64,000 bases of DNA from Bacteroidales bacterium (GTDB lineage Bacteria > Bacteroidota > Bacteroidia > Bacteroidales > Muribaculaceae). Shown piece by piece: positions 33,268 through 42,530 of the stretch; within the stretch, counting starts at the first letter, position 1, and each line of letters starts with the position of its first letter. The stretch lies in assembly GCA_910575615.1 (NCBI GenBank), contig CAJTEX010000011.1, positions 1-64,000 of the forward strand, given 5' to 3'. The notes beneath the pieces were generated by a model. The model saw nothing but the letters and a program-made list of their open reading frames with translations, was not told where the DNA came from and made no database searches. The position numbers were made by a program, and so were the translations under genes.

Positions 33268-35301
33268 TCAGATACGGTGGATGAACTTCAGCACCTGCTC
33301 GGTGATGTTCTCGGGTGTGAAGCCGAATTTTTCGTCAAGCACCTTGTAGGGGGCCGACGCGCCGAAATGGTTGAGGCCGTAGACCATGCCCAGGGGGCCT
33401 ACCACACCGCGGAGGGTGGAGGGGAGACCTGCGGTGAGGCCGAAGACGGGCACTCCGGCGGGAATCACGCTGCGGCGGTATTCCTCGTCCTGGCTCTCGA
33501 AGAGCCCTACGGAGGGCACAGACACGACCCGGCAAGGCACCTCGCCGGCGATGAGCTGGAGGGCCACCTCGCAAAGCAGCGACACCTCTGAGCCGTTGCC
33601 GACCAGAATCACCTTGGGATGGGGGGTGTCCATGACCACATAGCCACCCTGGCGCGCGCCCTGGGCCTCCTCGTAGCGGTTGCCGGTGGCGGCTGGGATG
33701 TCCTTGACATCCTGGCGGGTGAGGATGAGCGCGGTCGGGGTCTTGTCATTCTCCATGGCCATCTGCCAGGCCACGGTGGTCTCCACAGCGTCGGCCGGAC
33801 GAAGCACCAGCATCGAGGGGCGGCCCGAGAGGTTGTGGAGCTCCTCCATGAGACGTATCTGCGCCTCCTGCTCGATGGGCTGGTGGGTGGGCCCGTCCTC
33901 CCCTACTCGGAAGGCGTCATGGCTCCACACATATTTGACAGGCAGCTCCATAAGGGCGGCCATGCGTATGGCGGGCTTCATGTAGTCTGAGAAGACAAAG
34001 AATGTGCCGCAGGCGGCGATGAGGCCGCCATGGAGGGCGATGCCGTTCATTATCGAGGCCATGGTAAGCTCGGCAACGCCGGCCTGGAGGAATGCCCCGG
34101 AGAAATCGCCCTTGACGAGCTGGTGGGTCTTCTTGAGGAATCCGTCGGTCTTGTCGGAGTTGGCAAGGTCGGCAGAGGAGACAATCATGTTCTTCACCTT
34201 CTCGGCCAGCACACCCAGGACTGTAGCCGAGGCGTTGCGGGTGGCGCTTCCGGCCTTCTGCACGATGGCGGCGTAGTCGATTTCGGGAAGCTTGCCGTTG
34301 ATGAAGTTGTCAAGCTCCTCGGAAAGGGCGGGATTGGCCTTGGCCCACTCCTCTTCCTGGGCGTGGCGCTTGGCTACGATTGCGCGCAACTCGGCGTTGC
34401 GGTCGTCATAGAGCTTCTGCACGTCGGCGGGAATATTCCAGGGATCGGCGGGGTCGGCCCCTAGGTTCTCGATGGTCTTGGCGAAGTCGGCGCCCGACTT
34501 GCTCAGGGGCTGGCCGTGGGTGGAGCATTGCCCCTCGAAGCACTGGCCGTCGGCGGTGACCGCTCCCTTGCCCATCACGGTGTTGCCGATGATGAGGGTC
34601 GGACGCTGCTGCTCGGCCTGAGCCTTGGCGATGGCGTCGGCGATGGCGTCGGCGTCGGTGCCGTCCACCTCAAGCACGTTCCAGTTCCAGGCGCGGTATT
34701 TGGCTGCGACATCCTCGTCGTCGACAGCGTCGACCATGGTCGACAGCTGCACACGGTTGCTGTCGTAGAACATTATCAGGTTGTGGAGGCCGAGGTAGCC
34801 GGCGATGCGCCCTGCTCCCTGCGAGATTTCCTCCTGTATGCCTCCGTCGGAGATGAAGGCGTAGGTCTTATGGGCTACCACATCGCCGAAACGCGCCTGG
34901 AGGAAACGCTCACCGATTGCGCATCCGACGGCCATGGTGTGGCCTTGCCCCAGCGGGCCGGATGTGTTCTCGATGCCCCTGTGAGGGTCGAGTTCTGGAT
35001 GGCCCGGGCAGCAGCTGCCCCACTGGCGCAGCTGCTGAAGCTCCTCGACGGTGAATTTCCCCGTAAGGGCCAGCACCGCGTAGAGCATCGGAGACATGTG
35101 GCCCGGGTCGAGGAAGAAACGGTCGCGGGCGATCCACTCGGGATCGTCAGGATCGGTCACAAGGAACCTGGAATAAAGCACGTTGACGAAGTCGGCACCG
35201 CCCATGGCGCCGCCGGGATGGCCCGACTTTGCTTTCTCCACCATGGAGGCTGACAGCACCCTTATGGTGTCTGCCGCGCGGTCGATAATGGTCTTGTCCA
35301 T
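33268..35301 (-). CDS. tkt: Transketolase
   Basis: 677 residues, full length. Thiamine-diphosphate enzyme of the non-oxidative pentose phosphate pathway moving two-carbon ketol units between sugar phosphates. N-terminal KAKSGHPGGAMGGADF (active-site His), DPGHMSPMLYA, GPLGQGHTMAVGCAIGERF, and the TPP motif region AFISDGGIQEEISQGAGRI. The GDG of the usual motif reads SDG here. Pyrimidine domain: RVGEDGPTHQPIEQEAQIRLM; C-terminal domain: PSVGLFESQDEEYRRSVIP. It is 85 bp from the MFS gene on the same strand, probably cotranscribed with it. Its role pairs functionally with rpiB at 45127. Confidence 0.96.
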   Translation of the reverse strand: MDKTIIDRAADTIRVLSASMVEKAKSGHPGGAMGGADFVNVLYSRFLVTDPDDPEWIARDRFFLDPGHMSPMLYAVLALTGKFTVEELQQLRQWGSCCPGHPELDPHRGIENTSGPLGQGHTMAVGCAIGERFLQARFGDVVAHKTYAFISDGGIQEEISQGAGRIAGYLGLHNLIMFYDSNRVQLSTMVDAVDDEDVAAKYRAWNWNVLEVDGTDADAIADAIAKAQAEQQRPTLIIGNTVMGKGAVTADGQCFEGQCSTHGQPLSKSGADFAKTIENLGADPADPWNIPADVQKLYDDRNAELRAIVAKRHAQEEEWAKANPALSEELDNFINGKLPEIDYAAIVQKAGSATRNASATVLGVLAEKVKNMIVSSADLANSDKTDGFLKKTHQLVKGDFSGAFLQAGVAELTMASIMNGIALHGGLIAACGTFFVFSDYMKPAIRMAALMELPVKYVWSHDAFRVGEDGPTHQPIEQEAQIRLMEELHNLSGRPSMLVLRPADAVETTVAWQMAMENDKTPTALILTRQDVKDIPAATGNRYEEAQGARQGGYVVMDTPHPKVILVGNGSEVSLLCEVALQLIAGEVPCRVVSVPSVGLFESQDEEYRRSVIPAGVPVFGLTAGLPSTLRGVVGPLGMVYGLNHFGASAPYKVLDEKFGFTPENITEQVLKFIHRI

Positions 35302-35386
35302 AAAAAGTGTTTATTGGTAAGGTATCCACGCGTTGAACAAGGGAGAGGCCCCCGATGTTCACGCGTGGAATTCGGTTTTGTCAAAA

Positions 35387-36760
35387 TCAGAGGGCGTTTT
35401 TCAGCTCCGACTCCTCTTCGACCGGAATGTCGGTGTTGACATTCTTCGAGCCGATGAGGCCGTAGAAAAGGAGGTAGCCAAGACAGGCCACAATCAGCCA
35501 GTAGGAGGCCATGTAGCCTGCGCTCTTGGCGATGACCTGCTGCACCAGGGGGATGATGCCGCCGCCGACAACCATCATCATGAAGATGCCGGAAGCCTGG
35601 GCGGTGTACTTGCCAAGGCCCTCGACGGCGAGGTTGAAGATGCCGCCCCACATCACTGAGGTGCAGAGACCGCAGACGATGAGCAGGTAGGCGCTGACAG
35701 GCACACGGGCGGTGATCACCGCGCCGGTCTCGGCGTCGACCGAGCTGTAGATGAAGTCAGGCACGGGCAGGGTGACGGAGGAGGGAATCAGGATGGCGCC
35801 GAGCACCAGGAGCATGGCGGTGGAGGACACCACGATGAGCTGCACCTTTGAGGACACAACCCCCGAGATAACCGAGGAGAGCAGACGGCCGCAGAGCATG
35901 AGCAGCCAGTAGATGGCCACGATGGTGCCGGCGATTGCCGAAGCCGCGCCTACCACTCCCGCGCCGCTGGCGCTCTGGTCGGAGAGGTAGAAGTTGAGTG
36001 TGCCGGGGATGCCTACCTCGATGCCCACATATATGAAGATGCCGATAACGCCGAGGACGGTGTGGCGGAAATTCCAGGGAGAGTGGCTGTATTTGGGCTG
36101 CACCTTCTTGCCGCTTGTCTTGTTGGGCTCGGGAATCGCCACGAAGGAGATGACGATGAACGAGGCCACGAACACGCCGATGGCGATCCAGAGAAGGGGC
36201 TCGACGGTCGACAGGGTGGTCGACTTTGACAGCTCGCCGACCAGCACACCCACGAAGAGGGGGGTCAGGGTGCCGGTGAGGGAGTTGAACGAGTTGCCCA
36301 CCTGGAGGAGCTGGTTGCCCTTGTTGCCGCCGCCGCCGAGGAGGTTGAGCATCGGGTTGACAACGGTGTTGAGCATGCAGACGCAGAATCCGCAGATGAA
36401 AGCGCCCAGGAGGTAGACGGCGAAGTTGAAGTCCATGCCGCCCGGCTGGAGGCTGGAGATCCACTGCACGAGCAGACCGGCCACACCTACGGCCATGGCC
36501 CAGAGGGCGGTTTTCTTGTATCCTATTTTCTGGAGGAGCTTGCCGGCGGGGATGCCCATGAAGAGGTATGCCAGGAAGTTCATCATGTTGCCCATCATTC
36601 CGAGGACGGAGTTGCCCTCATACTGGTATCCCCAGATTGTGCCGATGGGCGCGGCGAGGTTTGTCACGAACGAAATCATCGCGAAGAGGAAGCACATCGC
36701 GATAATGGCTATCAGGCGTCCGTTTCCTGAAGTTTTTGAGGCTGTTGTGGAATTTGCCAT
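35387..36760 (-). CDS. Sugar MFS transporter of the FucP/GluP type
   Basis: 457 residues, about 12 membrane helices (LIAIIAMCFLFAMISFVTNLA, MMNFLAYLFMGIPAGKLLQKIGYKKTALWAMAVGVAGLL, ASYWLIVACLGYLLFYGLI). The pattern GxxAGKLLQKIGYKK after helix 2 is the MFS signature loop, and overall layout fits the fucose/glucose:H+ symporter family common in Bacteroidetes. Substrate not determinable. Gene order with tkt suggests a link between sugar uptake and the pentose phosphate pathway. A consensus promoter lies at 36898-36928. Confidence 0.85.
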   Translation of the reverse strand: MANSTTASKTSGNGRLIAIIAMCFLFAMISFVTNLAAPIGTIWGYQYEGNSVLGMMGNMMNFLAYLFMGIPAGKLLQKIGYKKTALWAMAVGVAGLLVQWISSLQPGGMDFNFAVYLLGAFICGFCVCMLNTVVNPMLNLLGGGGNKGNQLLQVGNSFNSLTGTLTPLFVGVLVGELSKSTTLSTVEPLLWIAIGVFVASFIVISFVAIPEPNKTSGKKVQPKYSHSPWNFRHTVLGVIGIFIYVGIEVGIPGTLNFYLSDQSASGAGVVGAASAIAGTIVAIYWLLMLCGRLLSSVISGVVSSKVQLIVVSSTAMLLVLGAILIPSSVTLPVPDFIYSSVDAETGAVITARVPVSAYLLIVCGLCTSVMWGGIFNLAVEGLGKYTAQASGIFMMMVVGGGIIPLVQQVIAKSAGYMASYWLIVACLGYLLFYGLIGSKNVNTDIPVEEESELKNAL

Positions 36761-36897
36761 TGTTTAGTTTTTAGGTGTTAAGGTTGGTAAGAAGGTTATT
36801 TGATTTATTCCAGTTATGTTGTGATTGATATCTCTTGCCGGGCAGGGGGGAATGGCGGCCGCGCGCGGTCTGCCGGCCTGCCCCGGGCTATTTCCCG

Positions 36898-36928
36898 CAA
36901 AATTACGAAAAAATCCCCAAGCGTCAAT
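36898..36928 (-). promoter_or_regulatory. Consensus promoter of the MFS-tkt unit, overlapping the end of yggS
   Basis: Minus strand: ATTG (36928-36925), exactly 19 bp, then TAATTTTG (36905-36898), one of the best matches to the Bacteroidetes consensus in the window. The -33 box overlaps the last codons of the upstream gene (stop at 36924). The predicted leader is about 130 nt. Confidence 0.7.
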
Positions 36929-37607
36929 ACTCTCTCGGGCCGAAAATGGCCGAACCGACCCTGACCAGGGTCGAGCCACAGCTCACAGCCAGGGGGTAGT
37001 CGTCGCTCATGCCCATCGAGACGGTGGAGAATCCGCGCAGGTCAGGACACATCGCCAGGATTTCGTCGTAGGCTGCGCGTATCGCCCGGAAGTCGGCCTC
37101 GACGCGGGCCTGGTCGTCGGTGTTGGAGGCCATCCCCATCACGCCGCACACATGCACCGCCTGCAGGTTCTCGAATCCGCGCCGAGCGAACCAATCAAGC
37201 AGTTCGTCGGGGCTGAAACCGAATTTTGTCTCCTCTCGGGCCACATGGAGCTGCATCAGCACATTCTGCACGATTCCCTGGCGGGCGGCCTCGCGGTCTA
37301 TTTCCTCAAGCAGGCGCACCGAGTCGACACTCTCGATGAGGGCGGGGCGCAGGCGCAGCAGCTGCCTGACCTTGTTGGTCTGCAGATGGCCTATGAAATG
37401 CCAGCAGTAATCATCTGTGCCAAGCTCGGCCACCTTGGCGGCCAGCTCCTGCACACGGCTCTCGCCGAAAAGCCTCTGCCCCGCCGCCCGGGCCTGGCGC
37501 AAAGCGTCAACCGGGTGGAACTTCGAGACAGCGACAAGCCCGACCCCGCCGGGCAGTGATTGCCTCACAGAGTCGAGCCTGGATTGTATGGATGTCAGTG
37601 GCGACAT
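36924..37607 (-). CDS. YggS/PLPBP-family pyridoxal phosphate homeostasis protein
   Basis: 227 residues, a single alanine-racemase-like TIM barrel. The PLP lysine lies in VGLVAVSKFHPVDALRQA (Lys29 region); further marks are FGESRVQELAAKV, WHFIGHLQTNKVRQLL, MGMASNTDDQARVEADFR and a phosphate-binding FSTVSMGMSDDYPLAVSCGSTLVRVGSAIFG. It buffers free PLP and affects amino-acid metabolism rather than acting as an enzyme. Six bases separate its start from the stop of the DUF4494 gene; the two form an operon. Confidence 0.93.
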   Translation of the reverse strand: MSPLTSIQSRLDSVRQSLPGGVGLVAVSKFHPVDALRQARAAGQRLFGESRVQELAAKVAELGTDDYCWHFIGHLQTNKVRQLLRLRPALIESVDSVRLLEEIDREAARQGIVQNVLMQLHVAREETKFGFSPDELLDWFARRGFENLQAVHVCGVMGMASNTDDQARVEADFRAIRAAYDEILAMCPDLRGFSTVSMGMSDDYPLAVSCGSTLVRVGSAIFGPREY

Positions 37608-37613
37608 GGCTTG

Positions 37614-38072
37614 TCAGTTGGCTTCTGCCTCGGCGGGCTTGCCTGACAGGTCTGCGCCGTAGACATCGAGATAAGCGGTTTCAGAGATGGAGACGATGTC
37701 GAAGTCGGCCATGGTGCCCTTCATTCCCTCCATGAAATTGTCGTAGGCGTGCTTGAAATTGTTGCCGGCCACAAGTATCAGCGACACTGACTTCTTCTCT
37801 GCTGCGGTCTTCTCGTCGATGGTGATGAAGGCCACTTTCACGAGATACCATTTGTCGGCTGAGTCATCGCGGAAGATTTCGGCGATCTTGGTGCTTTTGG
37901 CAGAGGAGACCACGAAGTCGCCCGAGATGAACGGGGCCTGCTCCTTGGTGATACGGGCCACCGCCTCGGTGATTGAGAGAGAGTCGGCCAGGAACACGTC
38001 GGTGACCTTCTTGACGGCCCCGTTTTCCTGGAGTTTATCGTAGCGAACCTTGCATTCAAACCAGCTTGCCAT
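37614..38072 (-). CDS. DUF4494 protein
   Basis: 152 residues from the ATG at 38072 (MASWFECKVRYDKLQENG), chosen because it is the usual start of this family and the upstream extension is not protein-like. No signal peptide. Beta-rich small domain (WYLVKVAFITIDEKTAAEKKSVSLILVAGNNFKHAYDNF) known only from Bacteroidetes, where it is routinely next to yggS as here. Function unknown; cytoplasmic. Confidence 0.85.
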   Translation of the reverse strand: MASWFECKVRYDKLQENGAVKKVTDVFLADSLSITEAVARITKEQAPFISGDFVVSSAKSTKIAEIFRDDSADKWYLVKVAFITIDEKTAAEKKSVSLILVAGNNFKHAYDNFMEGMKGTMADFDIVSISETAYLDVYGADLSGKPAEAEAN

Positions 38073-38088
38073 ATTTTTTGTTGGATTT

Positions 38089-38120
38089 ATTGGGTTAATC
38101 AATGGAAATTGTTAAATTTG
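38089..38120 (+). promoter_or_regulatory. Promoter of the DUF4492-cydAB operon
   Basis: ATTG at 38089-38092, 20 bp, TAAATTTG at 38113-38120. The leader would be about 90 nt and passes through the divergent promoter of the DUF4494 gene. Confidence 0.6.
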
Positions 38121-38166
38121 CCCCAGGCACGCTTCCATGAAGAAAGCGCCCGGAGGTAAACGACTA

Positions 38167-38198
38167 CAAAGTTAGTCTGAATTTTCAACCCGTGCAAC
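38167..38198 (-). promoter_or_regulatory. Promoter of the DUF4494-yggS operon
   Basis: Minus strand: GTTG (38198-38195), 20 bp, TAACTTTG (38174-38167). It faces the cyd promoter; the two predicted transcripts overlap by about 45 bp, so each promoter fires through the other. Confidence 0.55.
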
Positions 38199-38216
38199 AT
38201 TAAATCCAGATAAATA

Positions 38217-38537
38217 ATGGCCGCATCCCGACATGACAACCATGGCTCCCGCCCTCCAGGAGGATTCCTCAGGCGGGTGGCCGACCTCTACGCCGGAGGG
38301 TTCAGGGAGATGACGGTGGGCCGCACGCTGTGGGCGGTGATACTCATCAAGCTGGCCATCATGTTTCTGGTTTTCAAGCTGTTCTTTTTCCCCGACTGGC
38401 TCGCCCGCGACTATGACACCGACGACGAGCGCGCCCGGGCCGTCAGGACCGCCCTGACCGACCGCCAGGGAGACGGCGACACCGACAACGAATCAACCCT
38501 AAACGACAACAACTTAAATCTTCTGCCTGATGAATGA
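38217..38537 (+). CDS. DUF4492 protein of the cytochrome bd operon
   Basis: 106 residues with one membrane helix (LWAVILIKLAIMFLVFKLFFFP, about 39-60). The conserved block before it (RRVADLYAGGFREMTVGRTLW) defines DUF4492, a small protein that precedes cydA in Bacteroidetes. The C-terminal tail is acidic and low complexity. Likely an accessory or assembly subunit of cytochrome bd, comparable in position though not in sequence to CydX; this role is inference. The last 8 bp overlap the cydA start. Confidence 0.85.
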   Translation: MAASRHDNHGSRPPGGFLRRVADLYAGGFREMTVGRTLWAVILIKLAIMFLVFKLFFFPDWLARDYDTDDERARAVRTALTDRQGDGDTDNESTLNDNNLNLLPDE

Positions 38538-40101
38538 TTTGCTAAGCACGGTCGACTGGTCGAGGGGCCAGTTCGCCCTCACGGCCATGGTCCACTGGCT
38601 CTTCGTCCCGCTGACGATCGGCCTGTCGCTGATTGTGGCGATAATGGAAAGCATCTATCTCAAGACCAAATCCGAGAGATGGAAGAGGCTCACCAAATTC
38701 TGGATGCTGCTCTTCGGCATCAACTTCGCCTGCGGCGTGGCCACGGGCATCATCCTCGAGTTTGAGTTCGGCACCAACTGGTCCAACTATTCCTGGTTTG
38801 TCGGCGACATATTCGGCGCGCCGCTCGCCATCGAGGGGATAGCGGCCTTCTTCCTGGAGTCGACATTCATCGCCGTGATGTTCTTCGGCTGGAACAGGGT
38901 CAGCCCCCGGTTCCACCTGCTGGCCACCTGGCTGACATCCGTCGGCGTATGTCTCTCGGCCTACTGGATTCTGGTGGCCAACGCCTGGATGCAGTATCCC
39001 GCCGGGATGGAGTTTGACCCCGCCCAGATGCGCAACGTGATGGTGTCATTCTCCGATGTCGCCCTGTCGCCTGTGGCCGTCAACAAGTTTTTCCACACGG
39101 TGTTGAGCGGCTGGGTACTCGGCGCGGTGTTTGTCGTCGGGGTCAGCTGCTGGTTCATCTGTAAGAAAAGCAACCTCGGATTCGCCAAGGACTCCATAAA
39201 AATCGCGTCATGGGTAGGCCTGGCCGGGATAGTGCTGACCATGTGGACCGGCGACGGGTCCGCCGTCGAGGTGGCCAAAGTGCAGCCCATGAAGCTCGCC
39301 GCAATGGAGGGGCTTTATGACGGCTCCACCGGGCAGTCGCTCGTCGGCTTCGGCATCCTCGACCCGTCGAAGCAACGGACCGACGGCAAAGACCCGATGC
39401 TGATGGAGGTTTCAATCCCCAAAGGGCTGTCGATACTGGCGACCCACAATCCCGACGCGTTCATCCCCGGCATCAACGACCTCATCGAGGGACGCGAGAC
39501 CGGGCCTGACGGACAGATGGCCCAGACATTGTCTTACGCCGAGAGAATCGAGGCCGGCAAACGCGCCCAGGAGGCCCTCCGGCGCTATGACGCGGCCTCA
39601 TCGGCAGGCGACAAAGAGGCCATGGAGGCCGCCGAGCGCGACCTCAAGGCCGACTTCGGCTACTTCGGCTACGGCTATCTATCATCGCCCGACGAGGCTG
39701 TGCCGCCTGTCGCGCTGACATTCTACGCCTTCCGCGTGATGGTGATGGCCGGGGGCTACCTGTTGCTCTTTTTCATCGTGATGCTCTTCCTGAGCTACCG
39801 CAAGCCGCGCCATCTCGAGAGCCGCTGGCTGGTGTTCTTCGGCATACTGACCATCCCTGTGGTATGGATAGCCAGCGAGGCCGGATGGATTGTGGCCGAG
39901 ATGGGCCGTCAGCCATGGGTGATCCAGGACCTGCTACCCACCCGGGCGGCGGTGAGCGCCATCCCCTCAGGCTCGGTGCAGCTCACCTTCTGGATGTTCG
40001 TGATTGTCTTCGCCGGACTGATGACCGCCGAGGTCTCCATCATGTGCCGCGAGATTTCGAAGGCTTCGCGCCGCGACATCCTCGCCGGAGAGGAGGCATG
40101 A
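38530..40101 (+). CDS. cydA: Cytochrome bd ubiquinol/menaquinol oxidase subunit I
   Basis: 523 residues. The N-terminal haem ligand is in RGQFALTAMVHWLFVPLTIGLSL (His about residue 19). The conserved GTNWSNYSWFVGDIFGAPLAIEG and the quinol-site GRQPWVIQDLLPT (GRQPW) are present, with about nine membrane helices. The long periplasmic Q-loop region (about 250-385) carries the family DPSKQRTDGKD-type insert. Catalyses quinol oxidation with oxygen reduction at high affinity, which protects anaerobes from traces of oxygen. Start ATG overlaps the upstream gene; cydB follows after 53 bp. Confidence 0.96.
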   Translation: MNDLLSTVDWSRGQFALTAMVHWLFVPLTIGLSLIVAIMESIYLKTKSERWKRLTKFWMLLFGINFACGVATGIILEFEFGTNWSNYSWFVGDIFGAPLAIEGIAAFFLESTFIAVMFFGWNRVSPRFHLLATWLTSVGVCLSAYWILVANAWMQYPAGMEFDPAQMRNVMVSFSDVALSPVAVNKFFHTVLSGWVLGAVFVVGVSCWFICKKSNLGFAKDSIKIASWVGLAGIVLTMWTGDGSAVEVAKVQPMKLAAMEGLYDGSTGQSLVGFGILDPSKQRTDGKDPMLMEVSIPKGLSILATHNPDAFIPGINDLIEGRETGPDGQMAQTLSYAERIEAGKRAQEALRRYDAASSAGDKEAMEAAERDLKADFGYFGYGYLSSPDEAVPPVALTFYAFRVMVMAGGYLLLFFIVMLFLSYRKPRHLESRWLVFFGILTIPVVWIASEAGWIVAEMGRQPWVIQDLLPTRAAVSAIPSGSVQLTFWMFVIVFAGLMTAEVSIMCREISKASRRDILAGEEA

Positions 40102-40154
40102 CACCTCACGGCCATACATTCACAAGATTCATTAATGATTAAAATTTCTACAAA

Positions 40155-41297
40155 GTGGAAGCTTTACAGATATATTGGTGGTTTGTCATCTCGCTGCTTG
40201 GCGGCCTGCTGGTCTTCCTGCTGTTTGTCCAGGGCGGACAGACGATGATATGGCAAGCCCGTTCGATTGAACGGAAATCACTGCTGGTCAACGCCCTCGG
40301 CCGCAAATGGGAACTGACGTTCACCACCCTCGTGACTTTCGGCGGAGCATTCTTCGCCTCGTTTCCCCTCTACTATTCGACAAGTTTCGGAGGAGCCTAC
40401 TGGCTCTGGATGCTCATCCTGCTGAGCTTCATCCTCCAGGCCGTGAGCTATGAGTTCCGCTCCAAGCCGGCCAACATATTCGGCACTCCGGTCTATGACA
40501 TGTTCCTGTGGATAAACGGTTTCTTCGGGTGCGTGTTGCTGGGATGCGCCGTGGCTATGCAGTTCTTCGGGGCAGACTTCGAGGTGTCGCGCCAGAGCAT
40601 CCTCGACGGCGACTCGCCGGTGATTTCGGTGTGGAACGACAGCCACGGGCTTGAACAGATTTTCAGCCTCCGTCCACTGCTGCTCGGTTTCGCCGTGTTC
40701 TTCCTGGCGCGCACACTCGGGGCGATGTTCTTCGCCAAAAGCGTGAAGACCGACGACGAGAGCCGATTCATCAAGGAGATGCGCTCCCGTATTCTGGTCA
40801 ACGGATGCGTCTTCGTCCTCTTCTTCCTGGCCTTCCTTTTCGCCATGTTCACCGCCCAGGGTTACACCACCCAGCCTGACGGCACCGTGGTGCCCATCGG
40901 CTGCAAATATTTCTACAATCTCATCGACCTGTGGTGGCTCGGGGCCACCCTGCTGCTGGGCGTGCTGATGGTGCTCTACGGAGTGCTCCGGGCCAGCTTC
41001 GACAACAGCTTCGCCCGGAAGGCATTCTGGTGGACAGCCGTCGGAGTGGTGATGACCGTCACCTCGCTGCTCTGCGCCAACGGCTACAACAACACCGCCT
41101 TCCTCCCCTCTGTCACCCATCCCCAAAGCTCGCTGACGATAGCCAACGCATCCTCAACCGAGTTCACCCTCAGGGTGATGGCCTGGGTCACACTGCTGCT
41201 CCCTGTCGTCATCGGCTACATCGCCTATGTATGGCACAAGATGACATCACCCGCCATCTCCGCCGAGGAACTGGCCGGCGAAGACCACATCTATTGA
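40155..41297 (+). CDS. cydB: Cytochrome bd oxidase subunit II
   Basis: 380 residues, about nine helices. It begins with a GTG codon (EALQIYWWFVISLLGGLLVFLLFVQGGQTM), which matches the usual CydB N-terminus, including the FVQGGQTM/ WQ segment. Further marks: YSTSFGGAYWLWMLILLSFILQAVSYEFRSKPAN and NGYNNTAFLPSV. Pairs with CydA to form the oxidase; length is standard. No ATG fits better, so the GTG start is preferred. The operon ends at the shared hairpin 41340-41387. Confidence 0.94.
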   Translation: MEALQIYWWFVISLLGGLLVFLLFVQGGQTMIWQARSIERKSLLVNALGRKWELTFTTLVTFGGAFFASFPLYYSTSFGGAYWLWMLILLSFILQAVSYEFRSKPANIFGTPVYDMFLWINGFFGCVLLGCAVAMQFFGADFEVSRQSILDGDSPVISVWNDSHGLEQIFSLRPLLLGFAVFFLARTLGAMFFAKSVKTDDESRFIKEMRSRILVNGCVFVLFFLAFLFAMFTAQGYTTQPDGTVVPIGCKYFYNLIDLWWLGATLLLGVLMVLYGVLRASFDNSFARKAFWWTAVGVVMTVTSLLCANGYNNTAFLPSVTHPQSSLTIANASSTEFTLRVMAWVTLLLPVVIGYIAYVWHKMTSPAISAEELAGEDHIY

Positions 41298-41339
41298 CCC
41301 CTCCCTGACGGCCATAGGCCGCCAAGCATGTGATAACCG

Positions 41340-41387
41340 ACGGCCTCCCGTGATTTCCCTGACAGGCAGGGAATCACGGGAGGCCGT
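41340..41387. terminator. Shared bidirectional hairpin between cydB and the ROK gene
   Basis: ACGGCCTCCCGTGATTTCCCTG and CAGGGAATCACGGGAGGCCGT form a stem of about 21 bp (one bulged T) around a 5-nt loop. It sits between convergent stops at 41297 and 41415. Neither side has a long T-run. Confidence 0.75.
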
Positions 41388-41414
41388 TGAGTGTATTGCC
41401 GTTACGCAGGCTGG

Positions 41415-42530
41415 TCACTTGACCGACAGGGCATCGAGACGCGACAGCGCATAGGCATACGCACCTATCGAAATCGCGCGGGAAGCCCCGAGACGCGAGA
41501 GGCAGACCCCGGTGCGCTTCATGGGGTCGTAGCTCACGGTCTCGTCAGAGCCGTAGACCTTGAGCGGACGGACCTCCCCTTTGACAAACTGCTCGAACTG
41601 CTGGGGGTCGTCGAGGTCAAACACCTTCATCTGCACCCGGTTGACATCCGAGCCCTCCAGGGTCTTGAGGCTTGAGCGCAACTCTTTGAGCAGGGCCGGG
41701 AGTATGTGGCGGGCAGCTCCGGTGAGACCTCCGCCAAGCACAATCAGCGAGTCGGTGAGGGTGACGGCGGTGGCCATGGCGTCTCCAGCGGCCTCTCCAA
41801 ACCGGCGGAACGCCTCGCAGGCCGCTTCACGCTTGGCCGGGTCGGCATCCTCGTCATCAGCGATGGCGCAAATGTCGCGCGGCGTAAGCCCGTGGCCGGG
41901 ATTGCCGGTCAGCTCGCCGTAGACGCGGGTGACAGCCCTGATGGCGGCGTAATCCTCCACCATCCGGCTATGGTCGTTTTTCGACGGGAGGCAGAATGTC
42001 TCGACACAGGAATTGTTGCCAAGGTTCAACGCCCCGTTTATCACCGACCCCACACCGAGTCCGGTGCCGAAGGTGTAGCCCAGCAGGTTGTGGTACTGGC
42101 GGTGACCACCCATGGCGGCAATCCTCGAGTTGATTTCAGGCAGCACCCCGGCTGTGGCCTCGCCGAACGCAAAGAGGTCGCCGTCATTGTTGATGAACAC
42201 CGGCAGCCCGAAAGTGCGGCTCAGGAACGGCCCGAGGGCCACCCCCTGGCGGAACGAGGGGAAATTTGGCAGAAATCCCCCAACGATGCCGTTTGCATAG
42301 TCGGCCGGGCCGGGGAAAGCGAAAGATATGGCGTCAGGCTTGCGGTCGAGCCTGTCGATTATCGAGCGGAAGCCCTCCACCATCGTGGCAAGGCAAAGAT
42401 CAAGGTCATGGGCACGGGAGGGGAGGGTAAGCGGCTCTACCACGAACTCGCAGCCTCTCATCGCCCCGAACACGAAATTAGTTCCCCCGGCATCGAGGGT
42501 CACGACAGTACGTTGGTCGGTATTGTACAT
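41415..42530 (-). CDS. ROK-family sugar kinase (glucokinase-like)
   Basis: 371 residues. N-terminal phosphate-1 loop VVTLDAGGTNFVFGAMRG, catalytic region VFINNDGDLFAFGEA with the base Asp, and GYTFGTGLGVGSVINGAL. The usual ROK zinc cluster (CxCGxxGC) is not seen; in its place is NNSCVETFCLPSK. C-terminal nucleotide-binding LIVLGGGLTGAARHILPAL. ATP-dependent phosphorylation of glucose or a related hexose is the family-based call, but the altered metal motif leaves substrate open. Single gene, convergent with cydB. Confidence 0.8.
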   Translation of the reverse strand: MYNTDQRTVVTLDAGGTNFVFGAMRGCEFVVEPLTLPSRAHDLDLCLATMVEGFRSIIDRLDRKPDAISFAFPGPADYANGIVGGFLPNFPSFRQGVALGPFLSRTFGLPVFINNDGDLFAFGEATAGVLPEINSRIAAMGGHRQYHNLLGYTFGTGLGVGSVINGALNLGNNSCVETFCLPSKNDHSRMVEDYAAIRAVTRVYGELTGNPGHGLTPRDICAIADDEDADPAKREAACEAFRRFGEAAGDAMATAVTLTDSLIVLGGGLTGAARHILPALLKELRSSLKTLEGSDVNRVQMKVFDLDDPQQFEQFVKGEVRPLKVYGSDETVSYDPMKRTGVCLSRLGASRAISIGAYAYALSRLDALSVK

